64,000 nucleotides of DNA from Chryseobacterium gleum (GTDB lineage: Bacteria > Bacteroidota > Bacteroidia > Flavobacteriales > Weeksellaceae): assembly GCF_900636535.1 (NCBI RefSeq), contig NZ_LR134289.1:372001-436000 (forward strand), given 5' to 3'. A program made the position numbers and the translations under genes. The notes below the pieces were generated by a model. The model did no database searches and was not told the DNA's origin. It saw only the letters and a program-made list of their open reading frames with translations. Shown here one piece after another: positions 6,980 through 15,823 of the stretch. The first letter of the stretch is position 1. The number at the start of each line of letters is the position of its first letter.

Positions 6980-9391
6980 ATGAATTATATGAAGATAAAA
7001 CTGACTATTTGCCTTCTGGCATTTCTCAATTTTTACGATGCACAGGAAAATATTACGTACCAGAAACCTTCTGCTGAGATTTTAAAGCTTGCAGACTATG
7101 AAAGGCCTCCAGTTGTTCTGATGAACAGCAAAAAAGACTGGGTAGTTTTTACGTATCGTCCAACATATAAAACACTGGAAGATCTGAGCCAGAATGAAAT
7201 GAAGCTTGGCGGACTCAGAATCAACCCGGTTACCAATATCTCAAGCAGCATGACCTACTCAAATAATCTGAAGATCAGAAAGATCAATGATAAAAATGAG
7301 ATTCAGGTAAAAAATCTGCCTTCCAATCCGAAAATTGCATACGTTTCGTTTTCTCCGGATGAAAAGAAACTCGCTTTTACCAATACAACCAATAAAGGCG
7401 TAGAGCTTTGGATTGTAGATATGGAAACCGCTTCTGCAAAAAAAATTACAGCTGATAATCTGAATGCCAATTTAGGAATGCCTTATTTATGGTATAATGA
7501 TTCTCAAAGCTTTCTGATCAGAACACTTCCGCAAAACAGACCGGCCCTTATAGATGCAGCCAAAGATCTTCCTACAGGCCCGATTGTTTCAACGGCTGAT
7601 GGTAAAGTTTCCCAGAACAGAACATACCAGGATCTTCTGAAAAATCCTCAGGACGAAAAAAACTTTGAAACACTTACTGCTTCTGAACTCTATAATGTAG
7701 ACCTTACAGGAAATCTTAAGAAATTCAAAGATCAGGATATGTTTGCAGGCTTAAGTTTTTCTCCTGACGGAAATTACCTGATGGCTACCGTAATTAAAAA
7801 ACCTTTTTCCTATATCGTGCCGCTTAGCAGATTCCCATCAGCAACGATTGTATATGATATGAAAGGAAATGCTGTAAAAACAGTGAATGAAGTTCCTTTG
7901 AATGAAATCATGCCGAAAGGATTTTCATCAGTAAGAACCGGAAAGAGAGATATGACATGGAGAAATGATGCTCCCGCAACTCTTACCTATGCTGAAGCTC
8001 TGGACGGAGGTGATCAGTCAAAAGCAGCAGATTACAGAGATGAGATATTTACTTGGGAAGCACCTTTTACTGCAGCTCCGAAATCTTTCTTTAAAACAAA
8101 GCAGAGATATGAAGATGTAGTCTGGACAAATGACCATTATGCCATTGTTTCTGAAGGCTGGTACGATACAAGAAATACAAAATCATACCTGATAGATCTT
8201 ACTAACGGAGAATCTAAAGTTTTTGATGACAGGAATTATCAGGATGTTTACAGCGATCCCGGGAACTTTAACACAACGAAAAACCAATACGGGAGATATG
8301 TAGTGGATATGAAAGGCGGAAAAGCTTACCTGATAGGAGATGGCTTTACCAAAGATGGTCAGCACCCGTTCATAGATGAAATGGATGTTAAATCATTGAA
8401 GAAGAAAAGGCTTTATACTTCTAACCTTAAAAATGCAAAAGAGACCATCGTAGATATTCTTAATCCTTCAAAAGGTGAGATTTTAACCACTCAGCAGTCT
8501 CCAAGCCAGTATCCGAATTATTTTAAAAAGAATATTAAATCAAATAAAGCGGAAGCTGTAACCAACTTTGCAAATCCTTTTGAAAGTATCAAAGACGTTT
8601 ACAAAGAAGTGATTACTTATAAAAGAAATGATGGTGTTACTTTAACAGGAACTCTTTATCTTCCCGCTAATTACGACAGAAAGGCGAAAAAAGAAAAACT
8701 ACCTTTACTGATCTGGGCTTATCCGACAGAATATAAAGACAAAAATACAGCAGGGCAGAACACCCAAAACCCTAATGAATTCACATTCCCATATTACGGA
8801 TCTTTCGTATACTGGACCACGAAAGGATATGCTGTGCTTGATGATGCTGCTTTCCCTATTATTGGTGAAGGAAAAACGGAACCGAATGATACGTTTATCC
8901 CGCAGTTGGTAGCCAATGCAGCAGCAGCCATTGATGCTGTGGATCATCTTGGGTATATTGACAGGAAGAAAGTGGCTGTAGGAGGACATTCATACGGCGC
9001 TTTCATGACGGCAAACCTTCTGACCCATTCTGATCTTTTTGCATGCGGAATTGCAAGAAGTGGTGCTTATAACAGAACGCTGACACCTTTTGGATTCCAG
9101 AGTGAGCAGAGAAATTACTGGGATGTTCCGGAAATTTACAATACGATGTCTCCGTTTATGCATGCAGATAAAATGAAGACTCCGCTTCTTCTGATACATG
9201 GCGATGCAGATAACAATCCGGGAACTTTCACTTTACAGACTGAAAGATACTTCCAGGCATTGAAAAATCTGGGTGCTCCTGTAAAAATGGTCCTTCTTCC
9301 AAAAGAAGCCCACGGATATCAGGCAAAAGAAAATATCTTACACCTTTTATGGGAACAGGATCAGTTCCTTGAAAAGTGTCTGAAGAAATAA
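6980..9391 (+). CDS. S9-family serine peptidase (prolyl oligopeptidase type), secreted
   Basis: 803 residues with an N-terminal signal peptide (KIKLTICLLAFLNFYDAQ). The first 550 residues form WD40-like beta-propeller repeats (VSFSPDEKKLAFT, LSFSPDGNYLMAT). The C-terminal alpha/beta-hydrolase domain has the nucleophile elbow GGHSYGAF near residue 671, the acid in LLIHGDADNNP and the His in KEAHGYQ. The likely job is oligopeptide cleavage in the periplasm, feeding the amino-acid diet common in this group. The start may be 6980 or the in-frame ATG at 6989. A strong terminator ends the single-gene unit. Confidence 0.9.
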   Translation: MNYMKIKLTICLLAFLNFYDAQENITYQKPSAEILKLADYERPPVVLMNSKKDWVVFTYRPTYKTLEDLSQNEMKLGGLRINPVTNISSSMTYSNNLKIRKINDKNEIQVKNLPSNPKIAYVSFSPDEKKLAFTNTTNKGVELWIVDMETASAKKITADNLNANLGMPYLWYNDSQSFLIRTLPQNRPALIDAAKDLPTGPIVSTADGKVSQNRTYQDLLKNPQDEKNFETLTASELYNVDLTGNLKKFKDQDMFAGLSFSPDGNYLMATVIKKPFSYIVPLSRFPSATIVYDMKGNAVKTVNEVPLNEIMPKGFSSVRTGKRDMTWRNDAPATLTYAEALDGGDQSKAADYRDEIFTWEAPFTAAPKSFFKTKQRYEDVVWTNDHYAIVSEGWYDTRNTKSYLIDLTNGESKVFDDRNYQDVYSDPGNFNTTKNQYGRYVVDMKGGKAYLIGDGFTKDGQHPFIDEMDVKSLKKKRLYTSNLKNAKETIVDILNPSKGEILTTQQSPSQYPNYFKKNIKSNKAEAVTNFANPFESIKDVYKEVITYKRNDGVTLTGTLYLPANYDRKAKKEKLPLLIWAYPTEYKDKNTAGQNTQNPNEFTFPYYGSFVYWTTKGYAVLDDAAFPIIGEGKTEPNDTFIPQLVANAAAAIDAVDHLGYIDRKKVAVGGHSYGAFMTANLLTHSDLFACGIARSGAYNRTLTPFGFQSEQRNYWDVPEIYNTMSPFMHADKMKTPLLLIHGDADNNPGTFTLQTERYFQALKNLGAPVKMVLLPKEAHGYQAKENILHLLWEQDQFLEKCLKK

Positions 9392-9400
9392 ATTACGAAA

Positions 9401-9433
9401 GAGACTGTTTATCATAAACAGTCTCTTTTTTTT
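9401..9433 (+). terminator. Terminator of the S9 peptidase gene
   Basis: GAGACTGTTTAT (9401-9412) pairs with ATAAACAGTCTC (9414-9425), followed by eight T. Confidence 0.9.
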
Positions 9434-9455
9434 AATAAATCTTAATGGCTTAAGA

Positions 9456-10145
9456 TTAAAGATATTTCAGAATCTCATCAACACTCTTAAGCTCCATAAA
9501 ACTCGGATGTTCCAGGTTAACATCATGCTGTTCATGGCTCCATGTGATATGATAAGGGATGTGAGCTGCAAAACCTCCGATTTCCAACACCGGCAAAACA
9601 TCTGATTTAATAGAATTTCCAAGCATCATAAAATTTTCAGGTTTGCAGTCAAGGTGCTTCAGAAGCTTTTTATAATCATGCTCCTTTTTATCACTCATAA
9701 TTTCTATGTGATGGAAATACTCCTGTAATCCTGATTTTTTCAGTTTCCGTTCCTGATCCAGAAGATCTCCTTTGGTGGCTACAACAAGCCTGTATTTTCC
9801 TTTTAAGCTTTCAAGAGTTTCTGTAACTCCATCCAGGAGTTCAATGGGTTTCTGAAGCTGTTCCTGTCCCAATTGTATAGCTTTATTAACCAGTTCCAAT
9901 GGCGCCGTATTATTGGAAACCCTGCTGATGGTTTCAATCATGCACAGCATAAAACCTTTTACCCCGTAACCATATAAATGAAGATTCTGCATTTCTGTTT
10001 TAAATAATTCCTGTGATACAGAATGCTGTGGAAGGTAATTTTCGAGCAGCATGCAAAACTCTTTTTCCGCTTCCTGAAAATACGGTTCATTGATCCAAAG
10101 GGTATCATCAGCATCAAATGCAATGGTTGTGATATGATTATTCAT
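9456..10145 (-). CDS. HAD-family hydrolase (phosphatase-like)
   Basis: 229 residues from the ATG at 10145 (MNNHITTIAFDADDTLW); an upstream in-frame ATG at 10172 would add nine residues. Motif I is DADDTLW, motif II LVVATKG (Thr in place of the more common Ser), motif III the Lys in KKEHDYKK, and motif IV LGNSIKSDV. A helical cap lies between motifs I and II. Typical of YjjG/Gph-like phosphatases; substrate unknown. It is divergent from the Crp gene at 10222, and the shared 76-base spacer holds a perfect palindrome that might serve both. Confidence 0.85.
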   Translation of the reverse strand: MNNHITTIAFDADDTLWINEPYFQEAEKEFCMLLENYLPQHSVSQELFKTEMQNLHLYGYGVKGFMLCMIETISRVSNNTAPLELVNKAIQLGQEQLQKPIELLDGVTETLESLKGKYRLVVATKGDLLDQERKLKKSGLQEYFHHIEIMSDKKEHDYKKLLKHLDCKPENFMMLGNSIKSDVLPVLEIGGFAAHIPYHITWSHEQHDVNLEHPSFMELKSVDEILKYL

Positions 10146-10200
10146 TTTTGTTTTGTAATTTTCTGATCTCAAAATTCAGTATAAAAACCCAACAAGCAAA

Positions 10201-10212
10201 GGACATTTGTCC
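10201..10212. promoter_or_regulatory. Perfect palindrome GGACATTTGTCC, candidate operator
   Basis: GGACA and TGTCC are separated by two T bases, 10 bases before the ATG of the Crp gene and within the divergent spacer. ACATTTG within it also resembles a promoter box. Confidence 0.4.
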
Positions 10213-10221
10213 CGGATCAAT

Positions 10222-10785
10222 ATGTTACGCACCAATCAGACCTTTTTAAGCTATTTTGAAGCGCTTTATCATAAACAGGAGAGTGGCAGAGATATTCTGT
10301 TGAAAACTTATCCCAGGGGAGAGCAGATTCTGGTACAGGGGCAGTTTATTCTCAAGCCTATGATTATTAAGGAAGGAATTACCAAATGCTATTTTACGGA
10401 AGAAAACGGAAAAGAATATATCGTAGAGTTTTCCGGAAGCGGTGAAATTGTCGGAGAAATAGAGATGATCAAAAATACACCCTGTTTATGCAGTATCGAA
10501 ACACTAACTGAAGTTTCCGTCTATGAGATTGCCATTCCGTATTTCAGATTTTTGCTTAAAAATGATATTGCTTTGAATAATTTATTGCTGGATATTTTTG
10601 CGGAACGAATTATCAATACTTCCAGCAGGGCATCTTATCAACAGCTTTATACAACAGAGCATACTTTAACACAATTACTGAAAATGCAGGCCAAAGAAGG
10701 AATTCAGATTTCAAAAGAAGATATGGCCGCTTACCTGGGAATTACAGTAAGAAGTCTGAATAGAATCTTAAAAGACTTAAAATAA
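10222..10785 (+). CDS. Crp/Fnr-family transcriptional regulator
   Basis: 187 residues from the ATG at 10222; a TTG at 10207 lies inside the palindrome and is unlikely to be the start. The N-terminal cNMP-binding-like barrel (ILVQGQFILKPMIIKEGITKC) is followed by a dimer helix and a winged helix (ISKEDMAAYLGITVRSLNRILKDL). Distinct from the 4504 Crp paralogue. The palindrome 10-20 bases upstream suggests autoregulation, and the divergent HAD gene could share control. Confidence 0.85.
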   Translation: MLRTNQTFLSYFEALYHKQESGRDILLKTYPRGEQILVQGQFILKPMIIKEGITKCYFTEENGKEYIVEFSGSGEIVGEIEMIKNTPCLCSIETLTEVSVYEIAIPYFRFLLKNDIALNNLLLDIFAERIINTSSRASYQQLYTTEHTLTQLLKMQAKEGIQISKEDMAAYLGITVRSLNRILKDLK

Positions 10786-10920
10786 TTTTTCAGAATAAAA
10801 AATGAAATTGTTAAGTGCCGATAAGATTGGATTGATGTATATTTTTAGGGGTGAACTTTGGTAAACAACGAAATTGAATAATTCATTTGTGAATCTACAG
10901 GGGTTGTGTTTGAAATTTAG

Positions 10921-10928
10921 TAGTTTTG
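10921..10928 (+). promoter_or_regulatory. Promoter box TAGTTTTG of the GNAT gene
   Basis: A TAnnTTTG match 26 bases before the ATG at 10955. Confidence 0.6.
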
Positions 10929-10954
10929 TGTGAAATAAAGTCGAATATTCATCC

Positions 10955-11458
10955 ATGGAAAAATTAAAGTTCAGGAATGCTGAATTGTCAGATTTGAACA
11001 AAATCGTAGCCATTTATAATTCAACAATTGCCTCAAGGATGGTCACTGCAGACATGGAAGAAGTTTCTGTGGAAAGCAAGCTAAAATGGTTTGAAGAGCA
11101 TAATCCTCAGACAAGACCGCTTTGGGTAGTTGAAGATGAACAGAATCAGGTCATTGGATGGGTAAGCTTCAGTTCATTCCATGAAAGAGCAGCATACAAG
11201 GGTACGGTAGAGGTAAGCATTTATCTGGATGAGTCCTGCAGAGGAAAAGGATATGGGAAAACCATTCTGCAGTATTGTATTGATAACGCAGAGAAATTTG
11301 GAGTACTTAATCTGGTTGCCCTTATTTTCCTTCACAATGAACCCAGCTTAAAGCTCTTCAGGCATTTCGGATTTGAAGATTGGGGAAACCTTCCTAATGT
11401 AGCAGTTTTGGACGGAATAGAAAGAAGCCTGGTCATATTGGGAAGAAGAATTAGTTAA
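10955..11458 (+). CDS. GNAT N-acetyltransferase, phosphinothricin-acetyltransferase-like
   Basis: 167 residues of single-domain GNAT fold. Motif A is VEVSIYLDESCRGKGYGKTIL, whose RGKGYG loop binds acetyl-CoA pyrophosphate. The N-terminal FRNAELSDLNKIVAIYN, the PLWVVEDEQNQVIGWVSF strand and the C-terminal LFRHFGFEDWGNLP resemble PAT/Yncl-type enzymes acting on phosphinothricin, methionine sulfone or similar amino acids. True substrate unknown. It is a single-gene unit closed by a compact hairpin shared with the convergent GLPGLI gene. Confidence 0.87.
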   Translation: MEKLKFRNAELSDLNKIVAIYNSTIASRMVTADMEEVSVESKLKWFEEHNPQTRPLWVVEDEQNQVIGWVSFSSFHERAAYKGTVEVSIYLDESCRGKGYGKTILQYCIDNAEKFGVLNLVALIFLHNEPSLKLFRHFGFEDWGNLPNVAVLDGIERSLVILGRRIS

Positions 11459-11463
11459 ATATA

Positions 11464-11486
11464 AAAGCGGCTGGGGGCCGCTTTAT
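11464..11486. terminator. Bidirectional terminator, GNAT / GLPGLI genes
   Basis: AAAGCGGC (11464-11471) pairs with GCCGCTTT (11477-11484) around a GC-rich loop. It lies between two convergent stops. Confidence 0.8.
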
Positions 11487-11491
11487 TTGTA

Positions 11492-12313
11492 TCAGTTGAA
11501 TTCAGGTTGTTTATCTTTTTCAATATAGATATAACGGCCCTTGATTCCGTTTTGGAGCATTTCCTTTTTTTTATTGAGTTCTTCTACAGATTCTATCGTT
11601 TCATTTTTAAAGTTACTCTTTTCTCCGTTCTGTATCCTCTCGGAAAAAATTCTTGTAGGATTTTGGTAGATGTCCTCAATGTATTTATTAAATTTCTCAT
11701 TGGTTATCGGGATAGCCAGTTTGCCGTAATGCGTTTCTACAAAATCTTGGGTATCGTAGTCTGTAGTAAGTTTTTCATTATTAATCAGTTTATAGACAAA
11801 GTTTTGATCCGTGTCTTCCAAGATAAAGATGAGACCGGGAAGACCTCTGAATTTATAAGGACCTTCCTGTATATTCACTTCGTTGGAAAACCAGGCGTTC
11901 CAGGTTCTGCCTCCGAAATCTGTACTGGCTTTCTGAAGCTTATACCCATTGTATTCTTTAGTCTCCTGAATGATCTGCCATTTCATTTCATCATTTGTTT
12001 TTACCACAAAATAATCAAAAAAATCTCTGTACCAGTTATTTTTAAAAGAATCCGGTTTTCTTTCCACCACCTGGTCTGTTTTCGTACTGTACCGGGAAAT
12101 CTGCTGATTTGCATGTTTATTTTTTTCATCATAATCAGCAAAGCCTTTATCATAAAATTTGACAGACCCGGGACTGACATCCAGATTCATAAGGGTTATT
12201 AAATATTGCTGTGATGGATTTTTGCGGTACTGAAGTTCGTAAGTAAATCTGTTAGTTTGAGATTGGAAAAAAGAACCTGCATATAAGGCAAGGAAAATCA
12301 GTGTTTTTTTCAT
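11492..12313 (-). CDS. GLPGLI-family secreted protein
   Basis: 273 residues with a signal peptide (MKKTLIFLALYAGSFFQSQ). The family name motif is present at about residue 158 as FRGLPGLIFILEDTDQNF, preceded by NAWFSNEVNIQEGPYKF, which is usual for the family. GLPGLI proteins are abundant in Bacteroidota, envelope-located and of unknown function; some sit next to TonB-dependent transporters, but none is here. It shares its terminator with the convergent GNAT gene. Confidence 0.88.
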   Translation of the reverse strand: MKKTLIFLALYAGSFFQSQTNRFTYELQYRKNPSQQYLITLMNLDVSPGSVKFYDKGFADYDEKNKHANQQISRYSTKTDQVVERKPDSFKNNWYRDFFDYFVVKTNDEMKWQIIQETKEYNGYKLQKASTDFGGRTWNAWFSNEVNIQEGPYKFRGLPGLIFILEDTDQNFVYKLINNEKLTTDYDTQDFVETHYGKLAIPITNEKFNKYIEDIYQNPTRIFSERIQNGEKSNFKNETIESVEELNKKKEMLQNGIKGRYIYIEKDKQPEFN

Positions 12314-12349
12314 TTCTATTGATGGTTATCGACACCAAAAATAATGAAA

Positions 12350-12377
12350 AAGCGCAGATTTTTTACATCTGCGCTTA
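12350..12377 (-). terminator. Terminator of the MATE gene
   Basis: AGCGCAGAT (12351-12359) pairs perfectly with ATCTGCGCT (12367-12375). On the minus strand it follows the MATE stop codon and is trailed by T-rich sequence. Confidence 0.82.
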
Positions 12378-12380
12378 GTT

Positions 12381-13757
12381 TTATTGTGCTTTTGTCTGCA
12401 TATTCTGCTTAATTCGTTTTGCGGACATGTTTAAAAATCGTTTTACGAGGAAAACTGCAGATACTGTCAGTCCTAGTCCCAGTGCGATCCACATTCCGAA
12501 TGCACCCATTTTTAAGGTAACACAGAAGAAATATCCCAATGGAATTGTAATCACCCAATAGGCAATAAAAGTATAAATAGACGGTATTTTAACGTCTTGT
12601 AGTCCTCTCAGCATTCCCAGAGCTGTTACCTGGATTCCGTCAGAAAGCTGGAACAACGCTGCAATAATCATAAGCTTTGCAGCCAGGGCAATAACTTCCA
12701 CTTCTTCTTTTTTCGTAAAGAAAGTCGGGAGTATATTTCTACCTAAAATAAACACCAACCCGCAGATGCACATGAAAATAAAGGCGATCTTCAAGTTGTT
12801 GATTCCTACTTTTCTCAGCTCAACAAAGTTCTGTTCTCCCAACTTTCTTCCAATCATTACCGTAGAGGCAACACTGAACCCAACACACAGGTTAAAGGTG
12901 AATGAAGCCATGCTTAGTGCAATCTGGTGAGAAGCAATATCGTGGGCAGAAATCAACCCGCAGATAAATGCTGCTCCGGCAAAAGCTGTTACTTCAAAGA
13001 ACATCTGTAAAGCTGTAGGCAGTCCAAGTTTCACCATCTTATCAAACATCTGTTTTGAAAAGCCCTGAATTTTTAAAGAAAAATCTTTAATATAACGTCT
13101 TGTTCTTTTTTCTTTAAGCAATACAAAATAAAGGAAAACAACCATGAAAATTCTGGAAATCAGAGTCGCCAAAGCTGATCCTTTTACACCCATCGGCGGA
13201 ATCCCCCAAAGTCCTTTGATGAAAACATAATTCAAGGCAATATTGATGATATTGGCAATAATGGTTGCTTTTGTAACCCCAATCGTGTATGATAGTCCTT
13301 CAGATACTTCACGAAGCGTCTGAAATGCCATAAATGGAATCATACTGATCACCATGATGCTTAAGAAGCTTACTGTATCAGGAATAATCTTGGCAGGCTG
13401 CCCTGAATGATAGAGCAGTGGCATTCCCAGCAGTAAAATGGCCATCAGAATAATCCCGACAGACATATTGATGATAAAACCGTGGCTGAACACAGAGTTG
13501 ATCGTAGCATGATCTTCTCTGGAGTGTGCCTCCGAAACCAGCGGCGGGATGGCAAATGAAAATCCAAGGGCCAATACAAATATGGAGAAAAATACAGCAT
13601 TTCCCAATGAAACGGATGCCAGCGCATCGGCACCCAATAATTTTCCGACAATAATATTATCGAATAAGTTTACTGAAACCTGCCCTACCTGGGTAAGCAT
13701 CACAGGCAGAGCCAGAGTCAGGCATTCCTTCGTATAGTTTTTGTTTAAAAAGCTCAT
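12381..13757 (-). CDS. MATE-family multidrug efflux transporter (NorM-like)
   Basis: 458 residues with 12 predicted transmembrane segments in two homologous halves. The N-half opens with LALPVMLTQVGQVSVNLFDNIIVGKLLGADALASVS, a clear MatE start, and the C-half repeats with LPTALQMFFEVTAFAGAAFI. NorM-type proteins expel cationic drugs and dyes in exchange for Na+ or H+ at the inner membrane. It is a single gene with its own terminator and no adjacent regulator. Confidence 0.92.
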   Translation of the reverse strand: MSFLNKNYTKECLTLALPVMLTQVGQVSVNLFDNIIVGKLLGADALASVSLGNAVFFSIFVLALGFSFAIPPLVSEAHSREDHATINSVFSHGFIINMSVGIILMAILLLGMPLLYHSGQPAKIIPDTVSFLSIMVISMIPFMAFQTLREVSEGLSYTIGVTKATIIANIINIALNYVFIKGLWGIPPMGVKGSALATLISRIFMVVFLYFVLLKEKRTRRYIKDFSLKIQGFSKQMFDKMVKLGLPTALQMFFEVTAFAGAAFICGLISAHDIASHQIALSMASFTFNLCVGFSVASTVMIGRKLGEQNFVELRKVGINNLKIAFIFMCICGLVFILGRNILPTFFTKKEEVEVIALAAKLMIIAALFQLSDGIQVTALGMLRGLQDVKIPSIYTFIAYWVITIPLGYFFCVTLKMGAFGMWIALGLGLTVSAVFLVKRFLNMSAKRIKQNMQTKAQ

Positions 13758-13802
13758 AATATTTTAAGATTCATATAGTTTATTATTCAAATAAGGATAA
13801 AA

Positions 13803-13834
13803 AAAAATTTGCAGTGGTAACACTGCAAATTTTT
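13803..13834 (-). terminator. Terminator of the sigma-54 response regulator gene
   Basis: ATTTGCAGTG pairs with CACTGCAAAT (13821-13830) around GTAA, with flanking A and T runs; it lies just past the stop at 13858. Confidence 0.85.
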
Positions 13835-13857
13835 ATAATATGGTAAATAATAGCTTA

Positions 13858-15042
13858 TTATTTCCTTACAAAACTTGCAACGTCGCTTTCTGAAACAGTA
13901 TTTCCACCAAGAATAATCAATCTTTCAACAACATTTCTTAATTCCCTGATATTCCCTGTCCATGAAAGGGCTTTTAAAGCGTCAATAGCTTTATCGTCAA
14001 ACTTCTTTGCAGCAGTACCATGCTCATCAGCAATCATTCCCGCAAAGTGCTCAACCAATAACTTGATATCTTCCTTTCTTTCATCCAATGGCGGAACATA
14101 AATTTCAATTACAGAAAGTCTGTGATAAAGGTCTTCTCTGAATTTCCCTTCTTCTATTTCTTTCTGCATATTTTTATTGGTTGCCGCAATTACTCTTACG
14201 TCAACTTTAATTTCTTTATCACTTCCTACAGGTGAAACTTTGCTTTCCTGCAGTGCTCTCAATACCTTAGCCTGAGCGATAAGGCTCATATCTCCAATTT
14301 CATCAAGGAAAATAGTACCACCGTTAGCCTGTTCAAATTTTCCCTGTTTATCCTTAATAGCACCCGTAAAAGAACCTTTTACGTGACCGAAAAGTTCAGA
14401 TTCAATAAGTTCAGATGGAATGGCAGCGCAGTTTACTTCTACCATTGGGCCTCTTGCACGCTCACTTTGATTGTGGATAGCATGGGCTACCAATTCTTTT
14501 CCCGCACCGTTAGGTCCTGTGATCAGTACTCTGGCGTCAGACGCAGCTACCTTTTCGATCATATCCTGGATTTTCTGAAGAGCAGGAGAGGTACCGATCA
14601 TCTGGTACTTTTTGCTTACTTTTTTCTTTAAGGTTTTATTTTCAGTCTGAAGATTCTTGTTTTCTTTTTTCAGAGTTTCCTTTACCAATGCATTTTTCAC
14701 ACTTGTAATAAGCCTGTTGATATCAATTGGTTTGGAAATAAAATCATATGCTCCTTCTTTCAAACAGGAAACGGCAGAATCGATGTCTGCGTGCCCTGAG
14801 ATCATGATAAAAGTAGTTTCTGGTTTTAATGCAAGACTTTGTTTCAAAAGCTCCGTTCCTGAAAGCTTAGGCATTTTGATATCAGAAATCACCAGTGCGA
14901 AATCTTCTTTTTCTACCTGTTTGTAACCTTCAAGGCCGTCTTCGGCAATAACAAATTCATAATCGGTTAGTTCATCCGAAAGAATACTGTGAAGTACTCC
15001 CGAGATTGCTTTTTCGTCTTCTACTATAAGGATTTTTTGCAT
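13858..15042 (-). CDS. Sigma-54-dependent response regulator without a C-terminal HTH
   Basis: 394 residues. Receiver domain 1-120 with phospho-acceptor Asp in ALVISDIKMP. A coiled linker (KENKNLQTENKTLKKKVSKK) leads to an AAA+ domain: Walker A variant GPNGAGKE, sigma-54 contact loop GSFTGA (usually GAFTGA), Walker B GGTIFLDEIGD, and arginine-finger region FREDLYHRLSV. The chain ends at SESDVASFVRK straight after the R/lid segment, so the Fis-type DNA-binding domain of classical NtrC proteins is missing. Related Bacteroidota proteins that I remember end at the same place, so this looks family-typical rather than truncated. No histidine kinase is adjacent. Confidence 0.9.
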   Translation of the reverse strand: MQKILIVEDEKAISGVLHSILSDELTDYEFVIAEDGLEGYKQVEKEDFALVISDIKMPKLSGTELLKQSLALKPETTFIMISGHADIDSAVSCLKEGAYDFISKPIDINRLITSVKNALVKETLKKENKNLQTENKTLKKKVSKKYQMIGTSPALQKIQDMIEKVAASDARVLITGPNGAGKELVAHAIHNQSERARGPMVEVNCAAIPSELIESELFGHVKGSFTGAIKDKQGKFEQANGGTIFLDEIGDMSLIAQAKVLRALQESKVSPVGSDKEIKVDVRVIAATNKNMQKEIEEGKFREDLYHRLSVIEIYVPPLDERKEDIKLLVEHFAGMIADEHGTAAKKFDDKAIDALKALSWTGNIRELRNVVERLIILGGNTVSESDVASFVRK

Positions 15043-15098
15043 AGTTGCAAATTTAAATTTTTTGTTTCAATTATTAGCAAAAACTGTACCTAAATATT

Positions 15099-15758
15099 CT
15101 ATTTTGAATAGTCTCTTCTTCCAAAAATGGCAGATCCAACCCTCACAGAGTTAGCTCCGCATTCAATCGCTATTGGGAAATCATCACTCATTCCCATAGA
15201 TAAGGTATTTAATGCTTTTAATTGATTGAATTCATCAAAAAGACCTTTCAGGATTAAAAACTCATTTCGTACCTGCTGTTCATCATCCGTGAATGTAGCC
15301 ATTCCCATTAAGCCGGTAATTTCAACATTAGGAAACTGCCCATCCCTATATTTCCCGAACAGGTCTCTGGCTTCTGAAATGTCAAGTCCGAACTTGCTTT
15401 CTTCAGCCGCAATTTTTACCTGTAAAAGAACTTTAATGATTCTGTTATTTTTTCCTGCTTCTTTATTGATTTCTGCCAATACTTTTTCAGAATCCACACT
15501 TTGTATAGTATCTATAAAAGGAGCAATATATTTTACTTTGTTGGTCTGTAAATGGCCAATCAGATGCCATTGGATGTCCTGAGGAAGAAGGGGAGCTTTT
15601 TCCATCAGTTCCTGAACCTTATTTTCTCCGAAAACTTTTTGTCCAAGATCATAAACTTCCTGAACGGCGGATGCTGGATGTGTTTTAGAAACAGCAACCA
15701 GCTGCACAGTGGATGGCAGCTGGTTTTTTATTGCGTTATAGTTCTCTTTAATACTCAT
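15099..15758 (-). CDS. YggS-family PLP-binding protein (PLP homeostasis)
   Basis: 219 residues of alanine-racemase-like TIM barrel. The PLP lysine is in VQLVAVSKTHP, followed by the family motifs FGENKVQEL, WHLIGHLQTNK and, at the C-terminus, SMGMSDDFPIAIECGANSVRVGSAIFG. The family buffers pyridoxal phosphate and has no proven catalytic activity. It lies upstream of the sigma-54 regulator on the same strand, 56 bases away, with no clear terminator between, so the two may be co-transcribed. Confidence 0.94.
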   Translation of the reverse strand: MSIKENYNAIKNQLPSTVQLVAVSKTHPASAVQEVYDLGQKVFGENKVQELMEKAPLLPQDIQWHLIGHLQTNKVKYIAPFIDTIQSVDSEKVLAEINKEAGKNNRIIKVLLQVKIAAEESKFGLDISEARDLFGKYRDGQFPNVEITGLMGMATFTDDEQQVRNEFLILKGLFDEFNQLKALNTLSMGMSDDFPIAIECGANSVRVGSAIFGRRDYSK

Positions 15759-15823
15759 AAATACAAATGTCCGAAAATTCTCTGAATGTTCAAAGTTCAG
15801 TGATATCAGTTCTGAAGTGTTAC

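Noticed and set aside
11507..12202. 231-codon open frame on the + strand opposite the GLPGLI gene
   Set aside because: It is a shadow of a well-supported secreted protein on the other strand, has no family features, and is dominated by Phe/Ile as expected from the complement of an A-rich gene.
13858..15042. Truncation of the sigma-54 regulator by a frameshift
   Set aside because: The stop falls cleanly after the AAA+ domain and a terminator follows within 60 bases, leaving no room for a lost HTH domain downstream.
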